Positions 24,816 through 33,611 of a DNA stretch of 64,000 nt are shown one piece after another; within the stretch, counting starts at the first letter, position 1; each line of letters opens with the position of its first letter. This stretch comes from Microvirga lenta (GTDB lineage: Bacteria > Pseudomonadota > Alphaproteobacteria > Rhizobiales > Beijerinckiaceae), in contig NZ_JAJBBR010000008.1 in the NCBI RefSeq assembly GCF_020532555.1, forward strand, positions 358,411 through 422,410, in the 5' to 3' direction. The translations under genes were made by a program, and so were the position numbers. Under the pieces are notes generated by a model. The model was given only the letters and a program-made list of their open reading frames with translations, made no database searches and was not told where the DNA came from.

Positions 24816-25757
24816 TCATCCCTTCGCGCGCTCCGGCCTGTCCTCGCGCTGCTCCAGGGCCACCTCGATCAGGCGCCAGGCCTCGTCGTCGCCGATCAGC
24901 GACCGCGCGCGCTCGCCGGAGACATGGGGCCGGTCGGGCGGCTCGACCACGGCCCGCATGAAGCGGCCGGTCTCCCGCACCTGAATGTTCACGTCGCCAT
25001 GCACGTCCTTGAGCCTCTCGACCAGCCGGTCCACGAGCGGATCGATCTCGGGACCGTCGATCTTCCTGGGAGCGCCGTCGATGAGCTCGAAGATGGATGA
25101 GCGCATCGACTTCAAGCCGTCCGTCAGGATCGAGAACGAGATGAAGCCCGCAGCCGCGGCATCCGCCCACCACAGGCCGAAGGCGACGCCGACGATCCCG
25201 AAGATGCCGGCGAGCCCGGTCTGCCAGTCGGCGGCATTCATCAGGGCATCCGTGTGCAGCACCTTGTCGGCGATCTTGGCGGCGACGGGCTTCTTGAGCC
25301 GGCCCAGGATCATGGGCGGGATCACGGAATAGATCAGGACCGCGATCATGATCCAGCCCATCCAGATCTCGTGGCCGAACAGGTTGTACGATCCGATCGT
25401 GGGGTGCTCGCGTTTGATCAGGGTGGCGCCCGCTTCGTAGAGCATGAGCGCCCCCATGGCCGTCAACGCGGTGGCGGCAATGAGAAAGGCGAGCGAGTTG
25501 GCCCTGTAGAAGCCGAACGGGAACTGGTTCGTCGCCGGCTTCTCCTCCAGGCGCAGGGCAATGAGGAAGGCGATGGGCGGGAGAAGGCTGAGCATGTCCT
25601 CCACCCAGGCCGTCCGCATGGCCTGGCTGCCGCCCATGACGAGGGCCATGGCGACGATGATGGACGTCAGGAGGCCGATGCTGATCCAGGACAGCCTCTT
25701 GGCGCGCCGCATCGCCTGTTCGATTTCGGCGGGCAGTGCGGGATGAGTCTCGCTCAT
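24816..25757 (-). CDS. Cation diffusion facilitator (CDF) family transporter
   Basis: A 313-residue CDF-type metal exporter with about six membrane spans. The first spans cover residues 22-45 and 55-70 (WVEDMLSLLPPIAFLIALRLEEKP), and a second metal-site span contains HTDALMNAADWQTG. A C-terminal cytoplasmic domain of about 90 residues follows. Efflux of a divalent cation (Zn, Fe, Mn or Co) into the periplasm is expected, but the metal is not evident. Its start overlaps the stop of the lipoprotein gene upstream (ATGA at 25757-25754), so the two are co-translated. Confidence 0.85.
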   Translation of the reverse strand: MSETHPALPAEIEQAMRRAKRLSWISIGLLTSIIVAMALVMGGSQAMRTAWVEDMLSLLPPIAFLIALRLEEKPATNQFPFGFYRANSLAFLIAATALTAMGALMLYEAGATLIKREHPTIGSYNLFGHEIWMGWIMIAVLIYSVIPPMILGRLKKPVAAKIADKVLHTDALMNAADWQTGLAGIFGIVGVAFGLWWADAAAAGFISFSILTDGLKSMRSSIFELIDGAPRKIDGPEIDPLVDRLVERLKDVHGDVNIQVRETGRFMRAVVEPPDRPHVSGERARSLIGDDEAWRLIEVALEQREDRPERAKG

Positions 25758-26209
25758 GACGAGGCTCCCGCGGCCTTCGCGGCCTCGATGGCGCGGTTCA
25801 CCCTCAGCAGGAATGCGTTCTCGCCCGCGCGCACGGCCAGAACGCGCTTCTCCTCCTCGGCCGAGCCGTAAAGCGGCCCCACCGCCTTGGAGAAGCCGGC
25901 CTTCTTGAACGGAGTGGATTTCGGGACGCCGCCGATGATCAGATGGATATGCCCTCGGTCGAGTTCCTCGAACAGCCTGTGGGCATCGCCCTCCGTGTAG
26001 ACGGGCTGGGACTGGAGGTTCTCGGCCAGGATCTCGACGACGGCCCGATCCTGTTCCGCGTTCCTGTCCGACTGCAGCACTCCCACACGCAATTCCTTGC
26101 CCCGGACCATCTCCAGGGTCTCCTCCGGGTCCCGGGGCAGGTCACATCCGGCGAGGAGCCCCCCGAGGGCGGCAGTGGCGGCAAGAACTCTGAACACTCG
26201 GGCACACAT
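25754..26209 (-). CDS. Lipoprotein with truncated periplasmic-binding-protein fold
   Basis: A 151-residue predicted lipoprotein. The signal ends in the lipobox LLAGC, so the cysteine near residue 22 would be lipidated. The segment KELRVGVLQSDRNAEQDRAVVEILAENLQ followed by HLIIGGVPKSTPFKKAGFSKAVGPLY resembles lobe 1 of amino-acid-type solute-binding proteins. However, it is only about half the usual 250 residues. It overlaps the CDF gene by four bases, suggesting a functional partnership at the membrane. The start may be ATG 26209 or ATG 26230; neither has an ideal ribosome binding site. Confidence 0.7.
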   Translation of the reverse strand: MCARVFRVLAATAALGGLLAGCDLPRDPEETLEMVRGKELRVGVLQSDRNAEQDRAVVEILAENLQSQPVYTEGDAHRLFEELDRGHIHLIIGGVPKSTPFKKAGFSKAVGPLYGSAEEEKRVLAVRAGENAFLLRVNRAIEAAKAAGASS

Positions 26210-26292
26210 GGGACGGCATCGACCTTCCATCTCTCGGCCAAGGTTGAACGAGAAGCCGGGCCGTTTGGTTCACTCCGATCTCCATCGGAAGG

Positions 26293-27228
26293 CTAGATGC
26301 CCCAGTAGTAGCGGGCGCCGTAGTAATCGTGCAGGGCCCGCTCCCGATCCCGATAGAGCCGGCTCTCGCCCTCCTCGCCGAAGAGCGCCGGAGCGCCGCG
26401 CACCTGCTCCTCGGTCACGTCGGTCCGGTAGCCGCCGAGATCCGTGTCGTAGCGAAGGGTCTCCCAGGGAATGGGGTGCGTGTCCTCGCCGACGCCGAGA
26501 ATGCCGCCGAAGGCCAGCACCACGTAGGCGACCTGCCCGCTCACCTTCTCGATCATCATGCGCTTGACCGCGCCGATATGCTTCCCGTTGGGATCGTAGA
26601 CGGACGTGCCCTCCACCCGGTCGCTGGCGATCAGGGGCTCCGGCGAGGTCGTGCGGCCGGCGCCAGCCTGGGCGGCGGCCGGACCGGCCCTGTCGTCCGA
26701 GCGGGTCCAGCCGGACGCTTCATAGACCCGCGCCCGCGCCCCCACATCGACCGCATGGCCCCGGGCCAGGATGTCCTGCGCCGCCGCGTGCCGGTCGTCG
26801 TCGACCCGGACGGAGACCAGGGCGCCGCCCCGATGCACGCCTTCCGCATAGACTCGGGCATCCTCGTCGTTGAGACCTGCCCCCGTCAGGGCGCCGATGA
26901 TCCCGCCGGTGGCGGCTCCGGCTCCTGCCCCGACGGCGGTGGCGGCGAGCCATCCCGCGGCCACCATGGGGCCCAGGCCGGGAATCGCCACCAGGCCGAG
27001 CCCGGCGAGTAGACCGGCCCCTCCCCCCACGGCGGTCCCGACGGCCGCGCCGGTGCCGGCCCCGTCCTTGGCATCCTCCGCGTTGCCGAAGGAAACCGTC
27101 TGCCAGTCCTCGGACTTGTTCGCCACCATGCTGATGTCGCTGGAAGGAATGCCGGCCGCCTCGAGGTCCTTTACCGCCTGAACGGCATCGCGGTAGCTGT
27201 CGAAGAGAGCCGTAACCGTCCGCATCAT
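26293..27228 (-). CDS. General stress protein 17M-like and PRC-barrel fusion protein
   Basis: A 311-residue protein. The N-terminal part (RTVTALFDSYRDAVQAVKDLEAAGIPSSDISMVANK) is of the YflT/GSP17M type. A glycine-rich hydrophobic stretch (about residues 60-115) follows that looks like a membrane-interacting or channel-like linker. Next comes a second alpha/beta stretch (GGALVSVRVDDDRHAAAQDIL). The C-terminal part is a PRC-barrel (about residues 205-280; ASDRVEGTSVYDPNGKHIGAVKRMMIEK). The last 35 residues are Tyr/Arg-rich. Probably stress-related, yet no EcfG promoter was found upstream. AGGAG precedes the start at a usable distance. Confidence 0.8.
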   Translation of the reverse strand: MMRTVTALFDSYRDAVQAVKDLEAAGIPSSDISMVANKSEDWQTVSFGNAEDAKDGAGTGAAVGTAVGGGAGLLAGLGLVAIPGLGPMVAAGWLAATAVGAGAGAATGGIIGALTGAGLNDEDARVYAEGVHRGGALVSVRVDDDRHAAAQDILARGHAVDVGARARVYEASGWTRSDDRAGPAAAQAGAGRTTSPEPLIASDRVEGTSVYDPNGKHIGAVKRMMIEKVSGQVAYVVLAFGGILGVGEDTHPIPWETLRYDTDLGGYRTDVTEEQVRGAPALFGEEGESRLYRDRERALHDYYGARYYWGI

Positions 27229-27356
27229 GGGAAGTGCTCCTCTCCAGAAGGGTCTTCCTAAGAGGCTACGCTTTCAGTCGAGCGAAATCGTGACGGCGTG
27301 CTGCGGACGCATTTTCGCCCCTGGACCGCAAAAAGTTGGGCACTATATGCGCGCGC

Positions 27357-27599
27357 ATGCAACTCGACCGATATCAGATCGTGCGCGCCGGCGCCTTTTG
27401 GGCTATTCAGCTGAACGCAAGCACCCTTCGCACCTTCGCCAAGAGAAGGGATGCGATCAAGGCTGCGATCGAAGCCGCTCTCCAGTCCGGGGAAAGCGGC
27501 AATGCTGCCGAGGTCATGGCTCAGGGCCGGGACGGCAATCTCGTGCCGCTCTGGACTTTCGGGCGAGATGCTTACTCCTCCGAAACCGTTAGCCGCTAA
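27357..27599 (+). CDS. DUF2188-like small protein
   Basis: An 80-residue basic protein. MQLDRYQIVRAGAFWAIQLN followed by RRDAIKAAIEAA matches the pattern of DUF2188, in which a short beta hairpin precedes a helix. Family members are small soluble proteins of unknown function. The ATG at 27357 is chosen because the family pattern starts there; there is no clear Shine-Dalgarno. It is divergent from the GSP17M-PRC gene and 38 bases before the next gene, so the following four genes may be one unit. Confidence 0.7.
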   Translation: MQLDRYQIVRAGAFWAIQLNASTLRTFAKRRDAIKAAIEAALQSGESGNAAEVMAQGRDGNLVPLWTFGRDAYSSETVSR

Positions 27600-27637
27600 G
27601 GCCTCATCAGCATGAGAAGAAAGCGGATACTGGTTTG

Positions 27638-28003
27638 ATGGATGATGAACTGCGCGAATTCCTCCGGCACTCCCTCCGTTCCGTCTGGAATATCGAGCTT
27701 CTGCTCCTGCTCGCCCGTCACCAGGGCCGCAGCTGGCCCGCCGGGGACCTGGTACGGGAGCTGCGCGCCAGCGATCTTGTGGTGAGCCAGGGCGTCGACG
27801 GCCTGCAACAGGCCGGGCTGATCATCGCGGAATCCGGCGAAACCTATCGTTATGCGCCGGCCTCGCCGAATCTGGATCGTCTCGTTCAGCAACTCGAACG
27901 GGTCTATCGCGAGCGCCCCTCGGCCGTGACGAAGGCCCTTTTCTCGTCACCCACCGACAGGCTGACGACCTTCGCCGATGCGTTCCGTCTGAAGAAGGAA
28001 TAA
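27638..28003 (+). CDS. Winged-helix-like DNA-binding protein (hypothetical)
   Basis: A 121-residue protein with a predicted winged-helix pattern: NIELLLLLARHQGRSWPAGDLVRELRAS then VVSQGVDGLQQAGLIIAESGETYRYAP. It looks like a small transcriptional regulator or a regulator-derived protein. It is immediately followed (6 bases) by two small membrane protein genes, a conserved-looking arrangement that suggests a common function. The ATG at 27638 is preferred over the TTG three bases upstream. Confidence 0.65.
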   Translation: MDDELREFLRHSLRSVWNIELLLLLARHQGRSWPAGDLVRELRASDLVVSQGVDGLQQAGLIIAESGETYRYAPASPNLDRLVQQLERVYRERPSAVTKALFSSPTDRLTTFADAFRLKKE

Positions 28004-28009
28004 AACCGC

Positions 28010-28276
28010 ATGCTGAGTTTTCAGGCGACCATCTATACCCTCTGCCTCCTGGCGAGCGCCGGCTGCGCCTCGCTCCTCGTGCGCAGCTACCGGGAAACGC
28101 GGGCGAAGCTCCTCCTGTGGAGCGCCCTGTGCTTCGTCCTTCTGGCATTCAACAATCTCTTCGTCGTGATCGACCTGCTGGTCCTGCCGAGCGTCGATTT
28201 CGTTCCTTTCCGGCACCTGGCGTCCCTTGCCGCCGTGAGCGTCCTGCTGTTCGGCTTTATCTGGGAGACTGAATAA
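28010..28276 (+). CDS. DUF5985-like small membrane protein 1
   Basis: An 88-residue protein with about three membrane spans (residues 6-24, 33-57, 68-84). It carries the RSYRETRAKLLLWSALCFVLLAFNN pattern also found in the gene that follows. The pair resembles DUF5985 proteins; function is unknown. Its stop is adjacent to the GTG of the second copy, so expression is coupled, and the regulator-like gene at 27638 lies directly upstream. Confidence 0.75.
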   Translation: MLSFQATIYTLCLLASAGCASLLVRSYRETRAKLLLWSALCFVLLAFNNLFVVIDLLVLPSVDFVPFRHLASLAAVSVLLFGFIWETE

Positions 28277-28567
28277 GTGAGCAACGCCGCGTCGCAATTC
28301 ATCTCGGGCATGATCACGATGGGCTTCCTCGTGGCGGGCCTTCTCTTCCTGCGCTTCTGGACCCGCACCCGCGACATGCTGTTTGCCGCCTTCGCGGCCG
28401 CTTTCGCCCTTCTTGCCGCCAACCAGGCCCTCGCCGCGCTCATCGACGTGCCGCGGGAAGAGCGGAGCTGGATCTATCTCCTGCGCGTCGCCGCCTTCGT
28501 GCTGATCATCGCGGCGGTGGTGTGGAAGAACAGAGGCGCCGTCGCCCTCTCCCAACGCCGGGAGTGA
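28277..28567 (+). CDS. DUF5985-like small membrane protein 2
   Basis: A 96-residue protein with about three membrane spans. LRFWTRTRDMLFAAFAAAFALLAANQ is equivalent to the segment in the preceding gene, showing they are paralogues. It starts with GTG directly after the upstream TAA. A terminator at 28594-28625 ends the unit. Function is unknown; the tandem pair behind a winged-helix protein could form a small membrane complex. Confidence 0.75.
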   Translation: MSNAASQFISGMITMGFLVAGLLFLRFWTRTRDMLFAAFAAAFALLAANQALAALIDVPREERSWIYLLRVAAFVLIIAAVVWKNRGAVALSQRRE

Positions 28568-28593
28568 GAGGCGACCGGACAATCTCCTCATGC

Positions 28594-28625
28594 AAAGGCG
28601 CAGATCCCGTGGGACCTGCGCCTTT
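28594..28625 (+). terminator. Intrinsic terminator of the 27638-28567 unit
   Basis: AAAGGCGCAG and CTGCGCCTTT form a 10-bp stem around an inner TCCC/GGGA helix, followed by TCTCG after the T-run. Confidence 0.85.
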
Positions 28626-28651
28626 TCTCGTGCCGCGAGAGCTCAGGCTGC

Positions 28652-29881
28652 TCAGGCCTTGGCTTCGCCCAGGGTATCCGCCATCTGCGCGCCGCGTGCG
28701 CCCATGGGCTCATGTGCGCCCTCGGTACTGTCCTTGGCCGTCTGGTGTTCGACCTCGGCATTCAGTTCGGCGCCCAGGAGCACGACGATGGTCGAGAGCC
28801 AGATCCAGGTCATGAAGCCGATCACGGCGCCCAGCGAGCCGTAGGTCTCGTTGTAGCTGCCGAAATTGGACACGTACCAAGAGAAGAGCGCAGAGCCCGC
28901 GAGCCAGAGAACGGCGGCCACCAGGCTTCCCGGCGACACCCAGCGCCACTCCGGCTTGTCGCGGCTGGGACCGTAGCGGTAGATCACCGAGAGCCCCGTG
29001 ATCACGATGAGGAGCAGGACCGGCCAGCGCGCCAGCGAAATCAGCGTCTCCGCCGTGCCTCCCAGGCCGAGGAACCCGAGGACGACGGGAAGAACGACGA
29101 TGCCGCCCAGTGCGAGGAGGATGAAGAGAATTCCGCCGAGCGTGAATGCCAGCGACTGGAGGTTCAGCATGACGAAGCTTCTCTTCTCGTCCTCCTCGTA
29201 GACGATGTTCAGCGCATCGATGACGGCCTTCACGCCTGCATTCGCGCTCCAGAGGGAGACCAGGAGGCCGAAGATGAAGCCGAATCCGAGGGCGCCGCCG
29301 CCCTGCGATGCGATGCGCCTTACCTGCTCGCTGATGATTTCCATGGCGCCACCCGGAAGAACCCCGGATACCGCGCTGAGATGGCCCTCGATCGTTGCCG
29401 GATCGGAAAAGAGGCCATAGATCGAAACAAGAGCCGCAATGGCCGGGAACAGCGCCAGCAGGGCATAGAACGTCACGCCGGCGGCGACGGCCATGATCCT
29501 ATCCTCGCCGAATTCCTCGTAGACCCGCCAGAGGATGTCCTTCCAGCCCGGCGTCGGAATCTCCGTGGGCGTGTCCGCATGCCGTCCGCGTTCCTGTCCG
29601 CCCTGGTCCTGGCGGGCTTCCTTTCCCGCCGTGGCATTCTTCTTGGGGAAAGGGGCACCCCTCCGGCTGCCCTGCTGAACCGCATCGCCACGCCCTGCCG
29701 GAACATCGCGCCGGTACGCCGGAGCATGGGCCGGCCGGGTGCCGCCGGCGACGAGCTTGAGAAGGGCCCATCCCGCGACCATGGCCCACATGGTGGTTGC
29801 GGCGGACGGATATGTGGGACGGCCTTGCGCGGGACTGTTTGCCATGGCGTAGTCAGCGATGCTCCTCTCCCAAGCGGTCAT
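28652..29881 (-). CDS. YihY/BrkB family inner-membrane protein
   Basis: A 409-residue protein with an N-terminal membrane segment and low-complexity linker (about residues 1-110), then the YihY/BrkB (UPF0761) core. The core runs from WKDILWRVYEEFGEDRIMAVAAGVTFYALLALFPAIAALVSIYGL to FMTWIWLSTIVVLLGAELNAEVEH, with six spans. Although once called ribonuclease BN, the family's function is unsettled. A possible EcfG promoter at 29899-29924 would place transcription start close to the ATG at 29881; if so, the ATG at 29845 (MANSPAQG) is the more likely start. The end carries a short polar tail. Confidence 0.85.
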   Translation of the reverse strand: MTAWERSIADYAMANSPAQGRPTYPSAATTMWAMVAGWALLKLVAGGTRPAHAPAYRRDVPAGRGDAVQQGSRRGAPFPKKNATAGKEARQDQGGQERGRHADTPTEIPTPGWKDILWRVYEEFGEDRIMAVAAGVTFYALLALFPAIAALVSIYGLFSDPATIEGHLSAVSGVLPGGAMEIISEQVRRIASQGGGALGFGFIFGLLVSLWSANAGVKAVIDALNIVYEEDEKRSFVMLNLQSLAFTLGGILFILLALGGIVVLPVVLGFLGLGGTAETLISLARWPVLLLIVITGLSVIYRYGPSRDKPEWRWVSPGSLVAAVLWLAGSALFSWYVSNFGSYNETYGSLGAVIGFMTWIWLSTIVVLLGAELNAEVEHQTAKDSTEGAHEPMGARGAQMADTLGEAKA

Positions 29882-29898
29882 TGCTTGGCTTTTCCGCT

Positions 29899-29924
29899 AA
29901 CTCCCGGACGGAATTGACGGTTCC
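29899..29924 (-). promoter_or_regulatory. Possible EcfG-type promoter for the BrkB gene
   Basis: Minus strand: GGAAC (29924-29920), 17 bases, AGTT (29902-29899; consensus CGTT). The same -10 variant occurs in front of phyR. One mismatch, so only suggestive. Confidence 0.4.
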
Positions 29925-30033
29925 CGCTCCCGCCGAGCATGCTGCCCCCCGGCCACGCCCGCGCCTCACTCGAAGCGGACATTTTCGAGCGGATGGGGCA
30001 CCGTCGCTGCCGAGGAATGCGCAGGAGGATCAG

Positions 30034-30930
30034 ATGCTGGACATGGTGATTTCGGCCCGGAGACGGGATCTCGGCGGCTTCGAGGTCGGGCGGGTGCTGC
30101 CCTTCATGAAGCGCCGCATGGTCGGGCCCTTCATCTTCTTCGACCATATGGGACCGGTCGACCTGCCGCCCCATGTGCCGCGCAGCACCGATGTGCGCCC
30201 TCACCCGCATATCGGGCTGTCGACCGTGACCTACCTCTTCGATGGCGAAATCATGCACCGGGACAGCACCGGCGCCCGTCAGGCTATTCGTCCCGGTGCC
30301 GTGAACTGGATGACGGCCGGAAGCGGGATCAGCCATTCGGAGCGGTTCGACGGACCCATCCGCGAGACCGGCGGGCGCATGCACGGCATCCAGGCCTGGG
30401 TCGCCCTCCCCGAGACCTTCGAGGAGACGGATCCGAGCTTCATTCATCATGGTGCGGAAGAACTGCCGATCTTCGGAGAGACCGACGTTTCCGCCCGCCT
30501 TATCGCCGGCGAGGCGTTCGGCCTCGCCAATTCGGTCACGACCCACTCTCCCCTCTTCTATCTGCATGTCGAGCTGGATGCCGGCGCCCGGATCGGCGTT
30601 CCGACAGGCTATCCCGAGCGGGCCGCCTATGTGGTCCGGGGACGGATCGAGGCCGACGGCCACCCATACGAGGCAGGGCAGATGCTGGTCTTCGCAGGCG
30701 GGGACGACCCGGTCCTGAGAGCGCTCGAGCCCACGACCGTGATGCTCCTGGGTGGAGAGCCCCTGGGGCCACGGCATATCTGGTGGAATTTCGTGTCGTC
30801 CCGCAAGGACAGGATCGAGCAGGCCAAAGCCGATTGGCAGGCCGGCCGAATTCGCCTTCCCCTGGACGACGACCGGGAATTCATCCCCCTCCCCGAAGAG
30901 CCGAGGCCTTCGCCGGAGCCCATGTCCTGA
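30034..30930 (+). CDS. Pirin family protein
   Basis: A 298-residue bicupin of the pirin family. Metal-ligand histidines are visible in RPHPHIGLSTVTYLFDG and in MTAGSGISHSERFDG, with a second cupin in the C-terminal half (GRIEADGHPYEAGQMLVF). Bacterial pirins are cytoplasmic; some show quercetin dioxygenase activity and others modulate metabolic enzymes. The ATG at 30034 follows a perfect AGGAGG (30023-30028); longer frames upstream are not supported. It is convergent with the PRC-barrel gene and shares the bidirectional terminator at 30951-30974. Confidence 0.9.
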   Translation: MLDMVISARRRDLGGFEVGRVLPFMKRRMVGPFIFFDHMGPVDLPPHVPRSTDVRPHPHIGLSTVTYLFDGEIMHRDSTGARQAIRPGAVNWMTAGSGISHSERFDGPIRETGGRMHGIQAWVALPETFEETDPSFIHHGAEELPIFGETDVSARLIAGEAFGLANSVTTHSPLFYLHVELDAGARIGVPTGYPERAAYVVRGRIEADGHPYEAGQMLVFAGGDDPVLRALEPTTVMLLGGEPLGPRHIWWNFVSSRKDRIEQAKADWQAGRIRLPLDDDREFIPLPEEPRPSPEPMS

Positions 30931-30950
30931 GCTGCCCCAGTGAAACGAAA

Positions 30951-30974
30951 AAGGAGCCCCGGACGGGGCTCCTT
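30951..30974. terminator. Terminator between pirin and PRC-barrel genes
   Basis: A perfect 10-bp stem (AAGGAGCCCC/GGGGCTCCTT) with a GGAC loop. The T-run is better on the minus strand (CTTTTTCG), so it mainly serves the PRC-barrel gene. Confidence 0.85.
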
Positions 30975-30993
30975 CCTTGTCGTGGACTCTCGC

Positions 30994-31734
30994 TTAGCGG
31001 GAATAACGGAATTCCGGCGCCCGCTCGAGCATCTCCTTGGTGGCGTTCGGCAGGATGGCGCGCTCCGGATAGTCGCGCATCTCGTCGCCGGCCGTGGCAC
31101 GCACGCCGTAGGCATCGCCCACCGTGCCGGTGGTTGCAGGCGAGGCGTTGTTGGTCATCGCCGTCGTGGTGCCCGCCGTGCCGGTGGCGCCCGTAGCGGC
31201 GCGGTTGTTGTTGGCCGGCGCCGCGCCGGTCATGGCCGTGTTGGTGCCGGTCTGGCCGCCTGCGCCCATGCCCGTGCCGGCCGTGCCGACCGTACCGGCC
31301 GCGCCGGTGCCGGTCGCTGCCGTGCGAGCCTCTTCCTGCTGCCACTGCAGCGCATTGAACGGCACCGCCACGCTGCGCTCGCCGATGCCCAGGAAGCCGC
31401 CGACGCCGATCACCACGGCCTCGACCTGACCCTGCTCATTGACCAGCACTTCGCTGATGTCGCCGATGCGCTCGTTGTTCTGGTTGTATACGTTCACGCC
31501 CTCGAGACGCGAGGCGCGCCACAGGTCAGGGCGGTTCTCGGTGACGTACTGGATATTGCCGCCCTGCATGGTGGCCGCCGAACCCTGCTGGTTCATCTGC
31601 GTGCCCTGCTGGTTCTGCTGGATGACCGGAACCGTCGTGGTGGTGCCGGACGGAGCCGTGGTGCCGGTCTGCGCCAGCGCCGGAGCCGATAGAAGCGTGC
31701 CCGCAAGAAGTCCGATGGCGACACGATTAAGCAT
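30994..31734 (-). CDS. Secreted PRC-barrel domain protein, second copy
   Basis: A 246-residue exported protein with a signal peptide (about residues 1-22, ending ALA) and a Gln-rich linker. Its PRC-barrel at about residues 70-140 (SRLEGVNVYNQNNERIGDISEVLVNEQG, then VVIGVGGFLGIGERSVAVPFNAL) is very close to that of the protein at 15161. A long Gly/Ala/Thr low-complexity region follows, then a conserved end (ILPNATKEMLERAPEFRYSR). It probably acts in the periplasm. A GGAGG site precedes the ATG. A GGAAA-N17-CGTT sequence at 31787-31812 is a one-mismatch EcfG candidate. Confidence 0.85.
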   Translation of the reverse strand: MLNRVAIGLLAGTLLSAPALAQTGTTAPSGTTTTVPVIQQNQQGTQMNQQGSAATMQGGNIQYVTENRPDLWRASRLEGVNVYNQNNERIGDISEVLVNEQGQVEAVVIGVGGFLGIGERSVAVPFNALQWQQEEARTAATGTGAAGTVGTAGTGMGAGGQTGTNTAMTGAAPANNNRAATGATGTAGTTTAMTNNASPATTGTVGDAYGVRATAGDEMRDYPERAILPNATKEMLERAPEFRYSR

Positions 31735-31786
31735 GTTTTCCTCCGTTGATTGAGACCAGGGCGCTTGGAAGCGCGCACCTCTTGAG

Positions 31787-31812
31787 AACGGACTTCTCGG
31801 GAGTTGGTTTCC
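31787..31812 (-). promoter_or_regulatory. Weak EcfG-like promoter candidate for the second PRC-barrel gene
   Basis: Minus strand: GGAAA (31812-31808; consensus GGAAC), 17 bases, CGTT (31790-31787). Position 53 bases before the start is right for a promoter, and the paralogue at 15161 has an exact one. Confidence 0.35.
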
Positions 31813-32133
31813 AAAAAACGGACTCTCGACCCGGAAAAGCGGGCCTCTTCTCTTGGCTTGTCGAGAAATAAACCGAAATCACACGAAAAGATCAGAGACT
31901 CAGCTGCACATCGGCAGTGCCTTTGGCGCACGATTTCGCATATATAGCAGACGAAAGCACGATATATTCCTTAATATACGTCAGCAGCAGCACCGTTCAT
32001 AAATGATCCTGGACGAATTCTGCCGGTATATTGATCGTACATCCAGCCTGCAGCAGGTCTATTTTGACGCTAATATATAACATATAAGAGGATAATTGTC
32101 GGCGTTCCCCGTCCGGTGGCGCAGGCGCTGCCG
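31813..32133. other. AT-rich intergenic stretch
   Basis: No gene supported. From about 31930 to 32095 the composition is distinctly AT-rich for this genome (runs such as ATATATAG, TTAATATA, TAATATATAAC). It lies upstream of the PRC gene and downstream of the phosphorelay operon. The sharp drop in GC suggests a horizontally acquired remnant or a protein-binding region. Confidence 0.45.
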
Positions 32134-33610
<1,477 letters not shown>

Positions 33611-33611
<1 letters not shown>

